Source of the DNA: Candolleomyces eurysporus
Taxonomy: Eukaryota > Basidiomycota > Agaricomycetes > Agaricales > Psathyrellaceae
Direction of reading: 5' to 3'
Assembly (NCBI GenBank): GCA_027579435.1
Contig: JANBPK010001525.1
Coordinates: 1-44,147 of the forward strand
DNA length: 44,147 nucleotides
Each line of letters begins with the position of its first letter. Position 1 is the stretch's first letter. The notes beneath the pieces were generated by a model. It saw only the letters and a program-made list of their open reading frames with translations. It had not been told where the DNA came from and did not search any database. Below are positions 32,302 to 43,690 of the stretch, one piece after another. Both the position numbers and the translations under genes were made by a program.

Positions 32302-34381
32302 ATGCAGTGGCGCTCTTCGCTTCTCGCTTTCTCCTTCCTCGCAGCGACTCAGGTCCATGCGCTGCTTAGATTCCCTTGCTCGCAGCTTGTGACGCAGAGA
32401 TTGGATCCGTGAGTATCCCGTTTCCTCTCCGTGTCGTGTATTCCCCTCGACGGTCTGGCTGAAGTCTCACTTTCTATTAGCCTTGTGACTCCGGGGATCA
32501 TCTCTCCTCACGTTCATCAGATTATTGGAGGCGTATGTCGCCTGTACTTCCTCTACTCTCATATCTGGATGTTGACAACTTCACTACGAACGTCTGTACG
32601 TGTAGAATGCGTAAGTCCCTACCCCTTTCAGACACTCTCTTTGTCTGATTTTTAACACCGCCTCTGACCGAATTGATCAGGTTCAACATGTCAATGGATC
32701 CATCTCTCGACATCGAGAGAGCCGCTACGTGCACTACGTGTCGGTTTAAGGAAGATAAGTCCAATTATTGGACTGCGGTCTTGTACTTCAAACATCAGAA
32801 TGGAAGCTATATGAGGGTGCGTTGTCGAATTCTTTCATGCCATCGGTCGACTCAAAACGCTGGATTGATCGTGACGCTACCAGGTCCCTCAAATGGCCAA
32901 CCAATTCACCGGAAGTCCCAGCGGAGGCATGACGGTGTACTACATCCAACCTCCGAACAACCAAAAGGTTACCGCATTCCCAAAGGTACATACATCAGTC
33001 GACTGCCGACTCTTCGACTGACTGATTGAAATAACCTCTTTGTGAAAACCTCTCCTAGGGCTTCCGAATGATCGTTGGTGACCCCATGCTCCGCCGCGGT
33101 GGGACTATCCAATCTGGAACCGCCGCAGCCAACGCCCTCACTTTTAGGTGCTTCAGCGAAAACTTTGGCGGGAACACAGCTGCACCTGGAGGTGGCTCAG
33201 ACACGACCCAGTTGCCCACCAGAGCGTGTAGGGGAGGGATTAGGAGTAATATCTATTTCCCTGCGTGAGTTATTCGACCTTTTAGTCGCCGCAAAGTTGC
33301 TGATATCTTCGGCCTTTTGCGGTCTGTAGATGCTGGGATGGAAAGAGCTTGGATACCGCGGACCACCATGTGCGTATATTTCTGTTGAATGTCTATCTCT
33401 GATGACATGGGTCACACTTACTCAACGAATACCTTCTGTATAGAGCCACGTTGCATTCGCTCAAGGGAACGTCCAACCAGGTGGACTCTTCTTCTTTGGA
33501 GGCACCTGCCCATCGACTCATCCCGTCCGCATTCCCCTCATCCTCTACGAGATCGTCTGGGATACCCGTCCGTTCTTGAATAGCTGGCCTACCGATGGAA
33601 GTCAACCTCTTGTCTTTAGCATGGGTGATCCGTGAGTAATCCCTTTCCTCGCACTCAGCTCGCACTCAACGGCGCTGACCTGAGCTGATAGGACTGGCTT
33701 CGGACAACATGGCGACTACCTCTTCGGCTGGGACGGTGATTCTCTCCAGCGCGCCATGGATACGTGTACGGATATGGGCGGTGTTCCTGAGCAATGCCGC
33801 GCTCTTACTGTTTTAAGCGACGCTGAGATTAACAGGTGCACGCAGAAGCCTGTGCTGGACGAAGTTGTTGAAGGATCGTGTAAGTCCAGGCTCTCTCTTC
33901 CTCTTCTTGATCGCACTCATACTTTATATCGATACTGATCGAGCTGTGTTCAATTTGTAGACATCCGAACTCTTCCTGGTTGCAACCCAATCCAGGAGGG
34001 ACCAAACCCCGCTACCATGGTCAACAGTTGCTCCGGAACCGCTGCCCCGACTGCAACTGCCCCCGTCCCGACTACCACTGTCGTTGTTCCCCCTCATCCG
34101 ACTACCACCACCGTTGTTAACCCCGCTCCGACCGCGCCTCAGGGTCCTGCGATTCCGAAGTACGGGCAGTGTGGTGGAAATGGGGTGAGCTTTCGAGTTT
34201 TTTTTTGGTGCTGAGGGTTGCCCGCTGATTCGATTTTGAATTGATGTTAGTGGACTGGAAGTACAACGTGCGTTGCCGGGACCACTTGTGTCAAGCTGAA
34301 CGATTGGTATGTCGCAACCGTCATCTGATTTTGACTGATATGTCTTGCTTATGAAAAAATAGGTATTCTCAGTGCACTTAA
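32302..34381 (+). CDS. Secreted DUF1996 protein with C-terminal CBM1 (second copy, intact)
   Basis: Twelve exons: 32302-32408, 32481-32532, 32606-32610 (5 nt), 32681-32816, 32884-32985, 33059-33264, 33330-33369, 33444-33631, 33692-33879, 33961-34184, 34251-34306, 34363-34381; total 1323 nt, 440 aa, all phases consistent. The signal peptide is MQWRSSLLAFSFLAATQVHA. The DUF1996 domain (about residues 21-320) carries [63 protein letters not shown] and [18 protein letters not shown] Pro/Thr-rich linker follows (PTTTVVVPPHPTTTTVV). The CBM1 reads [11 protein letters not shown] then WTGSTTCVAGTTCVKLNDW and YSQCT, with all four expected Cys and the aromatic residues of the cellulose-binding face. 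It probably acts outside the cell on or near cellulose. Relative to the first copy, exon 7 is split by one extra intron. Confidence 0.92.
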
Positions 34382-35843
34382 ATCGTACCTGTGAGTCCAA
34401 CCCGTGGGGTATAGTAAGACGGGCAGACGGACTCCCATTGCTCTGTTTGGAAGTTGTGCCTTCTACTTCAATTTTTCTTGCCTACAATAACTGTAATATG
34501 GTTTTATCCTCAAATTTCCCAGCTTTTTACCTCTAGCGAGTCAGCCCGCTTAAGTGTATCGAGGACCCTGAGTGCCGTCGTCGCTATACTGTCAGGTGTC
34601 TTTTAGTACGAATACTTCGTCCAGCATCTTGCCATCTGTCGTGGTTATGGGACGAGAGCGGTAAGATAGTATCTCTGGTTTATGTTTGAAGGGCGAGGTG
34701 CAGGCGAACATCGCACACCGGAAAATGTGTGGCAGAACTGTCTCCACCAATGTCTCCGGTCATAATTGGCTCCAAGGAAGAATACTTGAGGCAAAATCTC
34801 TAATATTTCCTTCAAATAGAGTCCGACCCAATGAATCAGCAGAGAAAGAACATCAAACAGAAGACACTGAGCCTCGAGGAGAGAAGGACAGGAACTATAT
34901 GCATGGTCTGTCCTCCCCATATACAGCTGCAAATACCCTGTTCCATACGCCACTTGTGAGCAAATTGTTCCACATTTGAGGCATTTACCCAAAGAGGGGC
35001 ATCATGATATATAAAGACCGTGAGGCTGGGGGCGAAATAGAGTGTTCTTCACAGGGAGGCCCAGCATAGTTCGTTTGGCTCCTGTGGTCATATTGAGCAA
35101 GCGGGGCATTTACAAGGGTGGTGGATAAAGAAACAGAGAATCTGGGATCCCAGAGAACGCTCAAACCGAAGATATATACACTGAGGGGCCGATTAAACTT
35201 CGCGGAAATTTTGGACATGGAACGAGGAACTTCGGTAGAATTCAGACGTCGATGAGAAACCAACTATGGAAACTCATCACAGAATATTTCAAAACGAAAT
35301 TGAATTCACATAGACTGCTCATAGTCACTGAAGGAAAGGTCCTCGTCCATAATGGTACCGAAACCATTGAAGTATGCTTGGAGTTCAGGCTGATCCTATG
35401 TATGAGGGCGAACACTTCTTCACTCATGTTTCGGCACTGCTCTTAGTCTTTTTAATGAGATGCTGCTCGAAAATAAGATTCGTCAATATAAGGCTCATTT
35501 CTTGACCTTCTCATTCGAAGGTTCGCTCCGACCAGGCCAACCATTTATAACCTATTGGGGGCCGGGGGGGGACCAAGCCCAGCCCCCAGCTCCTGTTTCC
35601 AATTGGAACGACCGATGAGCAAAGGGAGAGGAATAGCCATCGGAGTCCAGGTTCGCAATGATGCTCAAGAAACCAAGCCCAGAAAAGGTCGGCCAATCTC
35701 GTCGAAATAGGAGCTAGTCCGCGAAACGAGACTGCAAGAACCTTGTTTTGATCTGTATCCATGTGACGCCGTTGACAAGCAGGCCCATCAAGCTGACGAA
35801 TCTAACGGTCGTCGTGCAGAGGACCAGCGGCACCAAACAGTCT
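34382..35843. other. Intergenic, no gene recognised
   Basis: Mixed sequence with several open frames, none with a recognised domain. A G-rich run lies near 35556-35570, between matching short C-rich and G-rich stretches. The region ends at the first exon of the F-box gene. Confidence 0.4.
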
Positions 35844-37408
35844 ATGGATTCAGAACGTAATTCCAGCATTTATTTATCTTTTCATCTTAACGAGAATCGC
35901 ATTTTCCAGGAGACTTCAAGCCGCCCAGCTCCTTGTGCTCACCTCAAGAGGCCGATATCGTGCATGCTGGGGTATCGAGGGCCGCGCATGTTCAACAATT
36001 GGCAGATGTTCGGGAACAAATACGCCGTCTACAGGAGGATGAAATCTCTCTGGAGCGTGGATTGCTTCACTACAATGCCATTCTGGCACCCATTCGACGC
36101 ATCCCCGAGGACATCCTCCGTGACATATTCGTCTACACCCTCCCAACGGTCGTTACAATCGAACCTTCTGATGCTCCCGTTCTCCTCACGCACGTCTGTC
36201 GACGGTGGAGACGGGTAGCGATCGATTTCATTCACCTTTGGAGGTGTCTGTTCATCAACTGCTGGAAATCGGCAGGAACAACTCAGGCAGCGAGTGAGCT
36301 CATGCGGCGGAGCGTCGTCGGGAAGAGTTTACTCACATCGTTCGCCCCCGCGTTGACGCGGCTCTCTCTCTACTACGTACCATTAATCCTTCTTTCACCC
36401 TCGCAACCTGACTTGTTTCCTTGCTTGGAACGACTCATCATATGGCTTCAGGATGATCTTCCCGCAGAAAAAGTATCAATTCGAGCGTTCATGAACGCCC
36501 CGCACCTACGCTATGTATCCATGGATCACTGGGACTGGCTACTGACCTTTGAGAAGGTCCAGATCTCCCTCCCGCGGCAACAACTCACCCACTTCTTGTA
36601 CATCGGCGACTCTGTCGCCTCTCATCTTCCCCTTTGCCCAAACCTGGTTTATTTACGCTTCGAGTTTAATGAAAATAAGCCTGATCCCGATCCCTGGAGT
36701 CAGCTTCCAAACGCGCCGTGCCTTGAATCGCTTGAAGGACTTTGTATCAGTTTCCCGAATGCATTCCACCACCCCATCGAATTCTTCGAGAAGTATGAAG
36801 TCCCAAATCTCAAATCACTCCGACTCGAGACTGGATATCTGTCTCATGATCCCGAAATCTGGAGCTATCTGCGGGCAAACATGTCCCGTTGTACCCATCT
36901 CACACGCCTATCCCTCCGCTGCGACCATATGAACCCCCATGGAATCCGTGGCCTTTTCGGATGTGCATCTAACATCCATATTCTGGACGTTGAACTGCTC
37001 AACTTCTTTGATTTGCAAGACAACGATGCTGATTGGAATGTTTTCTTCCAAACCTTGGAGTGGATCGACCACGATCCCGAACACCGCTTCCTTCCTCAGT
37101 TGCACACACTCATCCTACGTCCGACAGGAATGATCCATGAAGATGATACGTGCACACCCAAGCCCATTACCACAAACCCCTGTTTTCTCGCCATGATCTT
37201 ATCCCGAATGGCCCGACCCTTGGACCAGCGCATTCGGAAGATCGTAGCGTATCCTTTCGAACCCCTCGACCGGCAGTTGATTCAAGAATACATCGACGAT
37301 GGCCTGGTTTATGAAGAATATCCCGCTAGCAGGAAGTCAGGGCCCCTTGGCGCATGGATTGACGATGATCCTGCATTGTACGATTGGCACGAGCTTCACG
37401 CCTCTTAG
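35844..37408 (+). CDS. F-box/LRR-like protein (intact copy 2)
   Basis: Two exons: 35844-35856 (13 nt, MDSE plus one base) and 35910-37408, a 53-bp intron, 503 aa. Residues about 63-110 form the F-box: LAPIRRIPEDILRDIFVYTL then APVLLTHVCRRWRRVAIDFI, preceded by a coiled segment (LADVREQIRRLQEDEISLE). The rest is leucine-rich with repeats such as LTRLSLYYVP, FPCLERLIIW, LPLCPNLVYLRFEFNEN and VPNLKSLRLETG, then HFLPQLHTLILRP-like and QRIRKIVAYPFEPLDRQLI segments and a W-rich end. The paralogue at 22983-24569 is in the opposite orientation and has the same tiny first exon. It is likely an SCF substrate adaptor; the substrate is unknown. Confidence 0.9.
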
Positions 37409-38397
37409 ATTTCGAAGTGAGCTCTATGTCAGCGTCCTTACAAGAAGAGGGCTCACGGGCTGAAATCGTGTAGGCTTATCCAAAAGTATCTGAGTGGAAT
37501 CGATGCCGGAGATTGGGTCCGTTTTTTTGATATTATTCTTTGTGCAGATGGATGATTGTTTGGCTTGTGATTACCGAGTGATTAGCATGTTGAACAGTCT
37601 CCAAGTGTGCTCACCGCAAGTTGATGGCGATAGGTAGAAAAGGGTGGAAATGATATCGAAAAGGTGCAAACACTCAGAGTTGAGGGAGAGTCAACATGGT
37701 CTCCTCAGTGTGAGCCAATTGTACATCCATGAGGGACGAGTGTAAGTGACCTAGGGCAAATACAATCGTCTCCCATCTTATACTGTCCATCCAGAATCCC
37801 CATGCTCCAGCTATGATACTGGGACGTCATGGCTCGCAAACCTAACCTTCATAATCGCAATGCCCGCAGGAGTCGGACCTCGCCGCTCGAGTAATCAGAA
37901 ACAGGGTAAATGGATACGTATTTTTGCTGTTCGGAGCTGAGTTATAATCATCATAATGTACTTACGGCAGGTATCGTAGCCTTCATAATCTACGGACACG
38001 GGTACTCTTAGATGTTGAGCCGGATGGGTGAATGTCAACTTCTCAAACGTCCTTGAAGACGACCGGCTTAGGTTCCGTGTGCGCCGTCTCCAAGTTATCA
38101 CGCTAAGGACTAGCGCAATCTGTGACTAGTGACTAAGTATGCCTGAAATGCTGATCACTGCATCCGATACCCTCGCTTCTTAGGCTTCTATCATGATTTG
38201 GGACCTTGTCATATGGCATGCCACCGATATTTGAACATTGCATGGGAAACCGGGAGGCGCTATATGTGGATAAGTGTGTCACTTCGCGGTCTATTTGTCG
38301 CCGGTTCGGACGTTCGCTCTGGTATCAAGAGCAAGGGTCAACACCTCATCTTTCCGCAGCTTCTTTTCCCCGCCTTCCTCGCGTTGTCAGACCTACC
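37409..38397. other. Intergenic between F-box copy 2 and DUF6533 copy D
   Basis: No gene recognised. GTCGGACCTCGCCGC at about 37872 resembles the sequence at about 9076-9090 near the orphan promoter. Other open frames are not supported. Confidence 0.35.
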
Positions 38398-40441
38398 ATG
38401 TCTACGCACGTTGCTCAGATCGTCCCCGGGGTGAGGCAGCTCCTCAGTTTTGAGCGATCGCCCACATGCTAACGAAATCCATTCTTATGAAACATGGATA
38501 TTGCCTTCTAGTATTCGAGTGGTGCGCATACCTTGTCATGGTCATTGAAGTCGAAGAAAAGTAATGAATCCACGTTTCCTCATTCTTCATCAGCTGCAAG
38601 TTTAACCCTGATCGTACGTACGAGGCGTTCACCAACACTGTCGCCCTCCGATCCTTCCGCCCATTCACCGTGCATCTTCGACAGGTTTTGGACTACATTC
38701 AAACCGTCGATATAGAGGTCCGTCCGTGACTATGAATCTTTGCGTGGGCACGTCTAGGACTAACTCCCTCGCTGTGCAACTTGCCGTCATCGAAACACCA
38801 CGGATACATACAGGCTAGGGTCATCTGGCGCGCGGACTGGGGCGTCGTGAAGGTCCTTTACCTTCTCAATCGTTACCTTCCCTTCATCTTCGTGCCTCTA
38901 CTCGTGCTATGTACGTACTTCCGCTTCAATCTTTATTTGTGGTGCCTATGACAGATGATGTTCGCGTCTAGACGACAATGCACGAGATTTTTNCTCCTAC
39001 AGTGGGTGTACTGCAGCCTTGCTGTGCTCTTTCCTAGCTCTGACTGTGCTCTGTTGAAATCCCAGGTTTGTAAGGTAGCCCATAGAGCTGGAGCAGGTAT
39101 GTACGCCAACTATTTTCCTTTTTTTTTAGCCTGACCAGGTAGCTTTCTAGTTGGAATTCCGACGTTCATGGCCATTTCTGAAAGTAAGGCGACGAGCTTC
39201 AGATCTTGATTCTCTTTACCGTTTGCGTGCGGCTTTCACTTATCACGTCAATGAACTTTTCATAACAGTTTTCCTGTACATCCGGACCTACGCACTGTCG
39301 CTCAAAAGCAAACAGTTTACTATATTTCTGTGTATCAATGCTCTCGTGCGTACACTTCTGTTTGAGACTGCTTCGTCTTCTTCGATAAAAATTCGCCTAT
39401 CTGATTTGGTACGCCTAGACTATCCCAATTGCGCTGGTGCTTTATCAATTGCACATTTCTCGGGGAATATGTACGCTGAATATCCTACCATTCTTATGAC
39501 GACTGATCAATTGGCTATTCGATTTCCAGATGTTCCGACCCCAGGAATGCCAACCAGCTCCTGCATGTTTGTCGACAACGGGTACATATTCGCGATGATT
39601 TGCTCAATTCTTGTCGTGTATAATGGTCTCTGTGGGTTAAATCTCCCCCTTTCTGTGACCTCCAGCTGACGCCATCTCCAATTTTCCTTGGGAACACGGT
39701 GATGAAAAATCGACTAGTAACCGCGGTTCTTAGCCTATGGTTCGGCTTTAGACACCACTGGCTCTCTAGAAAGGACAGGCTAGTTCAGGTCATCTACCGG
39801 GACGGGGTGTTCTATCTGGTTATCATCGCGTGTGCGTAGCTTAGCTGCTCCTCCCTCGTTTCATTTCACTCTTGTGCTTATCCGCCGAACGCGCACAGTG
39901 ATGTCGTTGTTGAATGGGATCGTACTCCCCGCTGCAGCGGTAAGCCTCCATTTGGCTTATTTATCCGTCTTAAAGAACGCGTTCGCTTACTGTCTTCGTC
40001 ACGAAAACGCTAATAACTCGGGAACCCTCAGCCTCGAATCGCTCCTGTTACTACCATGTACGTGACCTAAAGCGACTTACTCTCATTGTTTCGTTGTAGT
40101 CACATCAGACCACAACGGTGACTCACACACTCCCGCTTTTCAGTCCTCAAGCCGTCCTCCATGCCGTCCTCGCGTCACGCATGATGCTCCACCTTCGTGA
40201 CGATTCCAGAGAAAGTATGGGACTCAACACAACGGTCACCGGCGGCGGAAGAGATTCTCAAATTGGTCAAGGCCTCGAATTCAAGCACTCATTGGATCAA
40301 GATCCGGAGTGTCAGCTCGAAGGCGGCTTGCCTACCAAAACGATGCCACACCTTCACGATACTTTAGAAATTTCTCGGTCCCAGGCGGGGCCAGCACTCA
40401 ATAGTGATGAGAGTGGGAATATTGTGGAAGAAGTGAAATAA
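38398..40441 (+). CDS. DUF6533 seven-helix membrane protein (copy D, diverged)
   Basis: A diverged member of the same family as copies A-C, in many exons. It begins with ATG at 38398 (MSTHVAQIVPG to 38430). Later exons include AASLTLI, VLDYIQTVDIE (38685-38717) and ARVIWRADWGVVKVLYLLNR then YLPFIFVPLLVL (38814-38910), the DUF6533 signature. Further on come VFLYIRTYALSLKSKQ (in 39260-39360), PDVPTPGMPTSSCMFVDNGY, SLWFGFRHHWLSRKDRLVQV then IYRDGVFYLVIIA (39715-39830), and QAVLHAVLASRMMLHLRDDS with a long polar tail ending at 40441. The exons between 38431 and 38684 and around 38990-39180 are unsure; an N lies at 38993 beside a T run. Function unknown; GPCR-like topology is inferred from the family. 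Confidence 0.7.
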
Positions 40442-40807
40442 TTAGCTGGAAACAGTGTCCAAGTACTAGTAGAGAAGTAATGAGGCTCTGACGAAGCTCG
40501 GATAGTAAAAATCAGACTCGACGCTTTAAGCACTGCCAAGAGTACCTTGAAAGGACAGGATGCTCGGCGGCCAGAATCATCAGCTGTTGCAAGACGCGAT
40601 CCTATAAGTGCATGATAATAAATGCAGCGGGGTTGTACTTTGGCTGCAATGAATATACTGGGCTTGTAAGGTCTCAAATATCCTACGAGCACCTCTCAAG
40701 TGCACGTAGAGCACCCGAAATTTGAGATGTACTTCGTATCTAGGTTCCAATGTTAGGGTAATGAAAGCAATAGGAATGACCGCTAAGGGGTAATCACAAG
40801 TCTACTA
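40442..40807. other. Intergenic, no gene recognised
   Basis: No motif or coherent frame was seen between DUF6533 copy D and the Plavaka-like tail. Confidence 0.4.
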
Positions 40808-41470
40808 TTAGTCGAAATCAGGAAATTCGCCCTCCTCTTCGTCGCTACTCTCCTCATCCGATTCTCCATCCGATTCATACATTGCTGCGATCCCCTCAGC
40901 TTGACCAAACTCTTCATCAATCTCCCTGTCCTCGCCCCTCTCATCCAGCTCCATCAACTCGCGATCTATTCGCTGGATATCAAGTTCCACGGAGTTTCGA
41001 ATGTCGTCCAGCTCTTCTTCGTCAACTTGATGACCCTGATCAGCGGGTGGTTCGTCGTCATGCAGAGCGAGCACTTGGGTGTTCGCTTGGTGGCCAACCC
41101 CACTGCCGTAATGACGCATGACCATATCGCGGTCCACAAATCTAGAGGGGTACTAAGCCTCAGCCCAATATAAATGACTGTAGGCTATACGCACATGTTG
41201 ACATAATAATTAGTCCAGTCTTGAGTGGAGGAATTCTCGGCAGAGTCCAACTTCACTTGGCGAGCAACGGCGCAATCGTAGGGTAGTAATTGATTGCAAT
41301 TGGTTTGTCCAAGGTGAAAGGCCGGAATGAGGTGGCAGCCACGAAGAACTTGCGCTGGATCCAGGAATCCAAACGCATAGTTCTCGAATTCCTCCTTCCA
41401 CTGAACAAACCCTATTTTTGGAAGTCGAGCATGACTGAAGCTTGGCGTATAGCCTGGTTCAGCGCCAGCC
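40808..41470 (-). pseudogene. Plavaka-type transposase, C-terminal part
   Basis: Two minus-strand exons: about 41470-41195 and 41141-40808 with a 53-bp intron. The first reads FSHARLPKIGFVQWKEEFEN, then YAFGFLDPAQVLRGCHLIPA, then an SVAR-type segment (YDCAVARQVKLD) and DWTNYYVN. The second begins IFVDRDMVMRHYGSGVGHQ and ends in a long acidic tail (ESDGESDEESSDEEEGEFPD). This GFLDPAxVLRGCHLIPAF plus FVDRDMxMRxxGxGVGH arrangement is the usual C-terminal end of the large Plavaka-type transposase proteins spread through Agaricomycetes. The catalytic part and terminal repeats are not in view, so this is a remnant. Confidence 0.7.
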
Positions 41471-41478
41471 CATCTAAC

Positions 41479-42126
41479 CTAAACCTCACTCTTACTCGCG
41501 GAGTCGAGGCTGTACGCACGACGACGGCGGGACACGGTGGTCCAACCGTCCTTGTCTGCGACGGGCTTGCGGGGCTCTGGGTTCTCGAATCGAGCGCAAC
41601 CGGTATTATTGAAACTGCGTACAGGGGGAGAGGGATCTCCAGGTGGCACCATGCTCGCCTGGGTAACAGTCCCCGCCGCCACAGCAGGGACCGTAGTTTC
41701 TACACTAACACTAGCTACATCTCCCCTCTCAGGGGTACTTCCTGCATTCTGGACGACAGGGGACGGAGCTCGAGAAGTCGGTCTTGAGGGTACCACTTCG
41801 CTGTACAGCGTAACGGTGGTAGCACCTTTGACAAGACGGCTTTCACCCTCCTCCGGAAAGCTTCCCGGAAGTTGGTTAGCGACGACGGGTGGGGTCCTAG
41901 GTAACACGCCGGCTCGGGTGTGAGCCCAAGTCTGGTACGTCGTCGACGGCTTGGCAGCCGCTTTCTTCATCCTCCATGTGACTTGCTGCTTGTCAGAAGA
42001 AGTCGATGTTGAGGAAGGGGGTTGTGGGGGNTATCGGGTGTTGCTGGGCGCTGGTGGGACCGGGGTGATCAAGCCTTGGGTCTTCCTGGCGCCGAGCAAC
42101 GGTGGTGGTTGCGAAATGGTCTTCAC
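41479..42126 (-). other. Pro/Ser/Thr-rich ORF, gag-like or repeat-associated
   Basis: An open frame of 215 codons immediately upstream of the Plavaka tail, interrupted by an N at 42031 in a G run. It is low-complexity (PPPLLGARKTQ, PPQPPSSTSTSSD, PSRPTSRAPSP) and ends DKDGWTTVSRRRRAYS, a motif type that I associate with the N-terminal ORF of fungal retroelements. It may be a retroelement fragment inserted into the Plavaka gene, or a domesticated low-complexity protein. Identification is tentative. Confidence 0.35.
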
Positions 42127-42669
42127 GAAGTCGGTAGTTGGGGGGGGTTTAGTTCAAAATATGTGGCAGCAGGCTCTTCTCGTGGCTGGGAAGCGTCGAG
42201 GGGAGCAATGGTGACACAAGAGGAACCAGATAGAACTAGATAAAGCTATCGGATTCACTAAGAGATAAAAATATACATCGTGAGTTTATATACTTTGAGG
42301 TGTGCAAACAAAGGTAGATAGGAAGGATAAATAAGAAACAAATAAAAGGATATAATCAGGGAATAGCAACCGTTACAACGTTACGGTTGAGCTGGCAGTG
42401 GCACACAGACCGACTGCATCACAGCCACAGGACTTCCAAAATGCCACCGTTCATCCGATTTGCCGCTCGATTTTGCCGCTCAATGCATGCTGGAAGGATG
42501 TATCGGATGAAAAGGGCTGTATACAGTCATTAATTCCAAGTGCTGTCGGATGAATTTCCATCTTCGTTGTAAACCAACGGGAAGCGAGGCCTACGGTGAC
42601 GGCAAGAAAACTTGCACGGTCCGGCAGCTCGGAAATTAAAGTGGTGTGATACAACTCAGCGCAGCAAAT
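42127..42669. other. Intergenic, no gene recognised
   Basis: AT-rich in 42240-42370. No protein recognised. Confidence 0.4.
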
Positions 42670-42671
42670 TA

Positions 42672-43192
42672 CAGCAACCGACGAAACGATAGACCCACTT
42701 TACAGAAATCACTGTAGTTGATCTTGTTTAGTTGTGGAGCTGTACAAACAAAACTATGCCGAATTTAGTAGGCTGCGTTTCATTCTCAACCAGCGCGTCC
42801 ATTCTCAACCACAAGCCAGCAACACGTCCATTCTCAACCAACAGCTCAGTGTCGTTGCCGGATCCAAGCAACCTGCTTTCTCCATGGATCCCACACAGAG
42901 CTAGGGATAGAATAAATTTTTAATTGGGTGCAAGGTGCGTGCTCAACCAACTTTCTTAGGTTTCATGTACGCAGACATCACGACGAGTTGCTCCTTCACG
43001 CCTTTGGAAATATGACGGCGATTGCCCATGCTTGAAGTTGAGGGAAGTGAGAAATTGATAATGCTGTTGTACATATTAGCCTGAGGTATATATTCAATAA
43101 TTGGGTATAGTTTTGTTTGTACGGCTCCACAACTAAATAAGATCAACTACAGTGATTTCTGTAAAGTGGGTCTATCGTTTCGTCGGTTGCTG
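42672..43192. mobile_element. Tc1/mariner-type MITE, 521 bp, with about 93-bp TIRs
   Basis: The left end (42672-42764) begins CAGCAACCGACGAAACGATA, and the right end (43100-43192) is its inverted copy with four differences over about 93 bp. TA flanks both ends (42670-42671 and 43193-43194), as expected for Tc1/mariner insertion. On the minus strand a small frame (43029-42943) reads MGNRRHISKGVKEQLVVMSA, similar to the helix-turn-helix start of fungal Tc1-type transposases, and stops after 28 codons. A 14-15-bp unit (TCCATTCTCAACCA) is repeated three times at about 42780-42843. The element looks like an internally deleted derivative. Confidence 0.8.
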
Positions 43193-43194
43193 TA

Positions 43195-43690
43195 GTGTCG
43201 CCGCAGCGTCAGTGGATCTAGGTGCCGAAAATGTTACTGAATGCGCCGCGGAAGAACTCTAACGCAAGTCGGAGAGCCAAGTGTGGGTTGGATTCAGTGG
43301 GAGCTATCCCGGGAGTTCATGCTCCTCCTAGCTTCTACGCGCGAACTGAGATACCAGTCCCATTCATTTGTGAACAATGTTGGCCCTTGTGTGGTGTGTG
43401 CATATGAGGTTCATCAGTTCATTAGTCTCGCCGTTGTCTCCGAATTACTTTTCCCCGTCCTTCGCCGTAGATTGGAAATGACACAAATATGTATGCTGTA
43501 ATTCATGTACAGCACAAGCATGTTCTAGTACAATATGAATGTTCAGTGACCATCCTCGCAGTAATCCTGTGTGCAAATGATGTGCAGCACATGAGCGCCT
43601 TGCTTTCTATAAAAGTGTCAGCTCACTCGTCATCCGCACCTTTCATCAACCAAATCCCACTCTTCCTCGGTTCAGGACCGCAAGCTAAAC
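43195..43690. other. Intergenic; promoter of the last gene
   Basis: No gene recognised. TATAAAA is at 43608-43614, 83 bp before the ATG at 43691, and the intervening sequence is pyrimidine-rich. Confidence 0.45.

Noticed and set aside
34017..34214. Separate small Pro/Thr-rich ORF
   Set aside because: It is the linker and CBM1 start of the second DUF1996 gene.
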